A stretch of 50,260 bases of DNA from an uncultured Porphyromonadaceae bacterium. GTDB lineage: Bacteria > Bacteroidota > Bacteroidia > Bacteroidales > Muribaculaceae. The notes below the pieces were generated by a model, which saw only the letters and a program-made list of their open reading frames with translations, was not told where the DNA came from and made no database searches. The DNA lies in assembly GCA_946553045.1 (NCBI GenBank), contig CAMNRO010000017.1:1-50260 (forward strand), read 5' to 3'. The stretch's first letter is position 1. Each line of letters starts with the position of its first letter. This document shows positions 50,197 through 50,260 of the stretch, piece by piece. The position numbers were made by a program, and so were the translations under genes.

Positions 50197-50260
50197 TTAA
50201 AGAACTGTTTCCGGAGGGGTCAGCGTTCGGCTCGCATTGGGTTGGAGAGGAAGTCCTGGT
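50197..50260 (-). CDS. Partial gene end at the window edge (frame uncertain)
   Basis: A minus-strand gene probably ends here, judged by the hairpin just after it. Two frames stay open to the edge. One ends at 50197 with PGLPLQPNASRTLTPPETVL; the other ends at 50220 with QDFLSNPMRAER. The first lies closer to the terminator and is slightly preferred. Too little is visible to name a product. Confidence 0.3.
   Translation of the reverse strand, partial: PGLPLQPNASRTLTPPETVL

Noticed and set aside
1..50260. CRISPR array, rRNA operon, insertion sequence or prophage
   Set aside because: No regularly spaced repeats, rRNA-like stretches, transposases or phage structural genes were seen.

Overview
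The window looks like a chromosomal segment from a gut Bacteroidales bacterium, most probably of the Muribaculaceae (S24-7) type. Several genes are preceded by the Bacteroidota promoter pattern (TTTG, 19-20 bp, TAnnTTTG). Shine-Dalgarno sequences are mostly absent, secreted proteins carry short sorting-type C-terminal tails, and typical Bacteroidales families are present (DUF4374, DUF4292, FISUMP, GH105-DUF2264). The oxalate gene set fits Muribaculaceae, where such genes have been reported. The family-level placement is inference.

Region 1 (1-14.8 kb) is accessory in character. A tyrosine recombinase cut off before its catalytic half (457-1098) is joined to the orphaned tail of an exported protein. 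An iron/xenosiderophore uptake operon of xusABC type follows on the minus strand (1305-6253). Next comes a tripartite RND efflux operon on the plus strand (6903-12429), then a convergent AraC-family regulator that shares a long terminator stem with it, and finally a complete tyrosine recombinase (13624-14829). Short ATTGTC-type repeats occur upstream of both the AraC gene and the efflux operon, so the regulator may control both.

Region 2 (14.9-24.6 kb) is mostly housekeeping: a rubredoxin too short for usual gene lists, a two-domain unsaturated glucuronyl/rhamnogalacturonyl hydrolase, DNA polymerase IV, tRNA-Pro(GGG), a small barrel protein, an NhaC antiporter, methionyl-tRNA synthetase, asparaginase and a mini secreted protein.

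Region 3 (24.7-29.2 kb) is a tight envelope cluster: dUTPase, a TPR protein, a DUF4292 lipoprotein and an EnvC-like murein hydrolase activator.

Region 4 (29.2-33.6 kb) is the functional highlight: frc, oxc and an AEC-family carrier in the same order as E. coli yfdW-yfdU-yfdV. Together they would import oxalate, activate it to oxalyl-CoA and decarboxylate it to formyl-CoA. Two related long hairpins flank oxc, a cluster of small hairpins precedes frc, and a strong terminator closes the operon. The Frc glycine loop departs from the sequences recalled for characterised enzymes.

Region 5 (33.6-50.3 kb) holds a FISUMP-domain protein with a small tail-bearing partner, a DUF4026-type/TPR gene pair, a lipoprotein, ClpB, an RluA-family pseudouridine synthase with Fmt, a small membrane protein/PstS-like lipoprotein/TPR cluster, RarA and a GH35 beta-galactosidase. 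No CRISPR array, rRNA or insertion sequence was seen. Family assignments rest on reading the translations, not on database searches.
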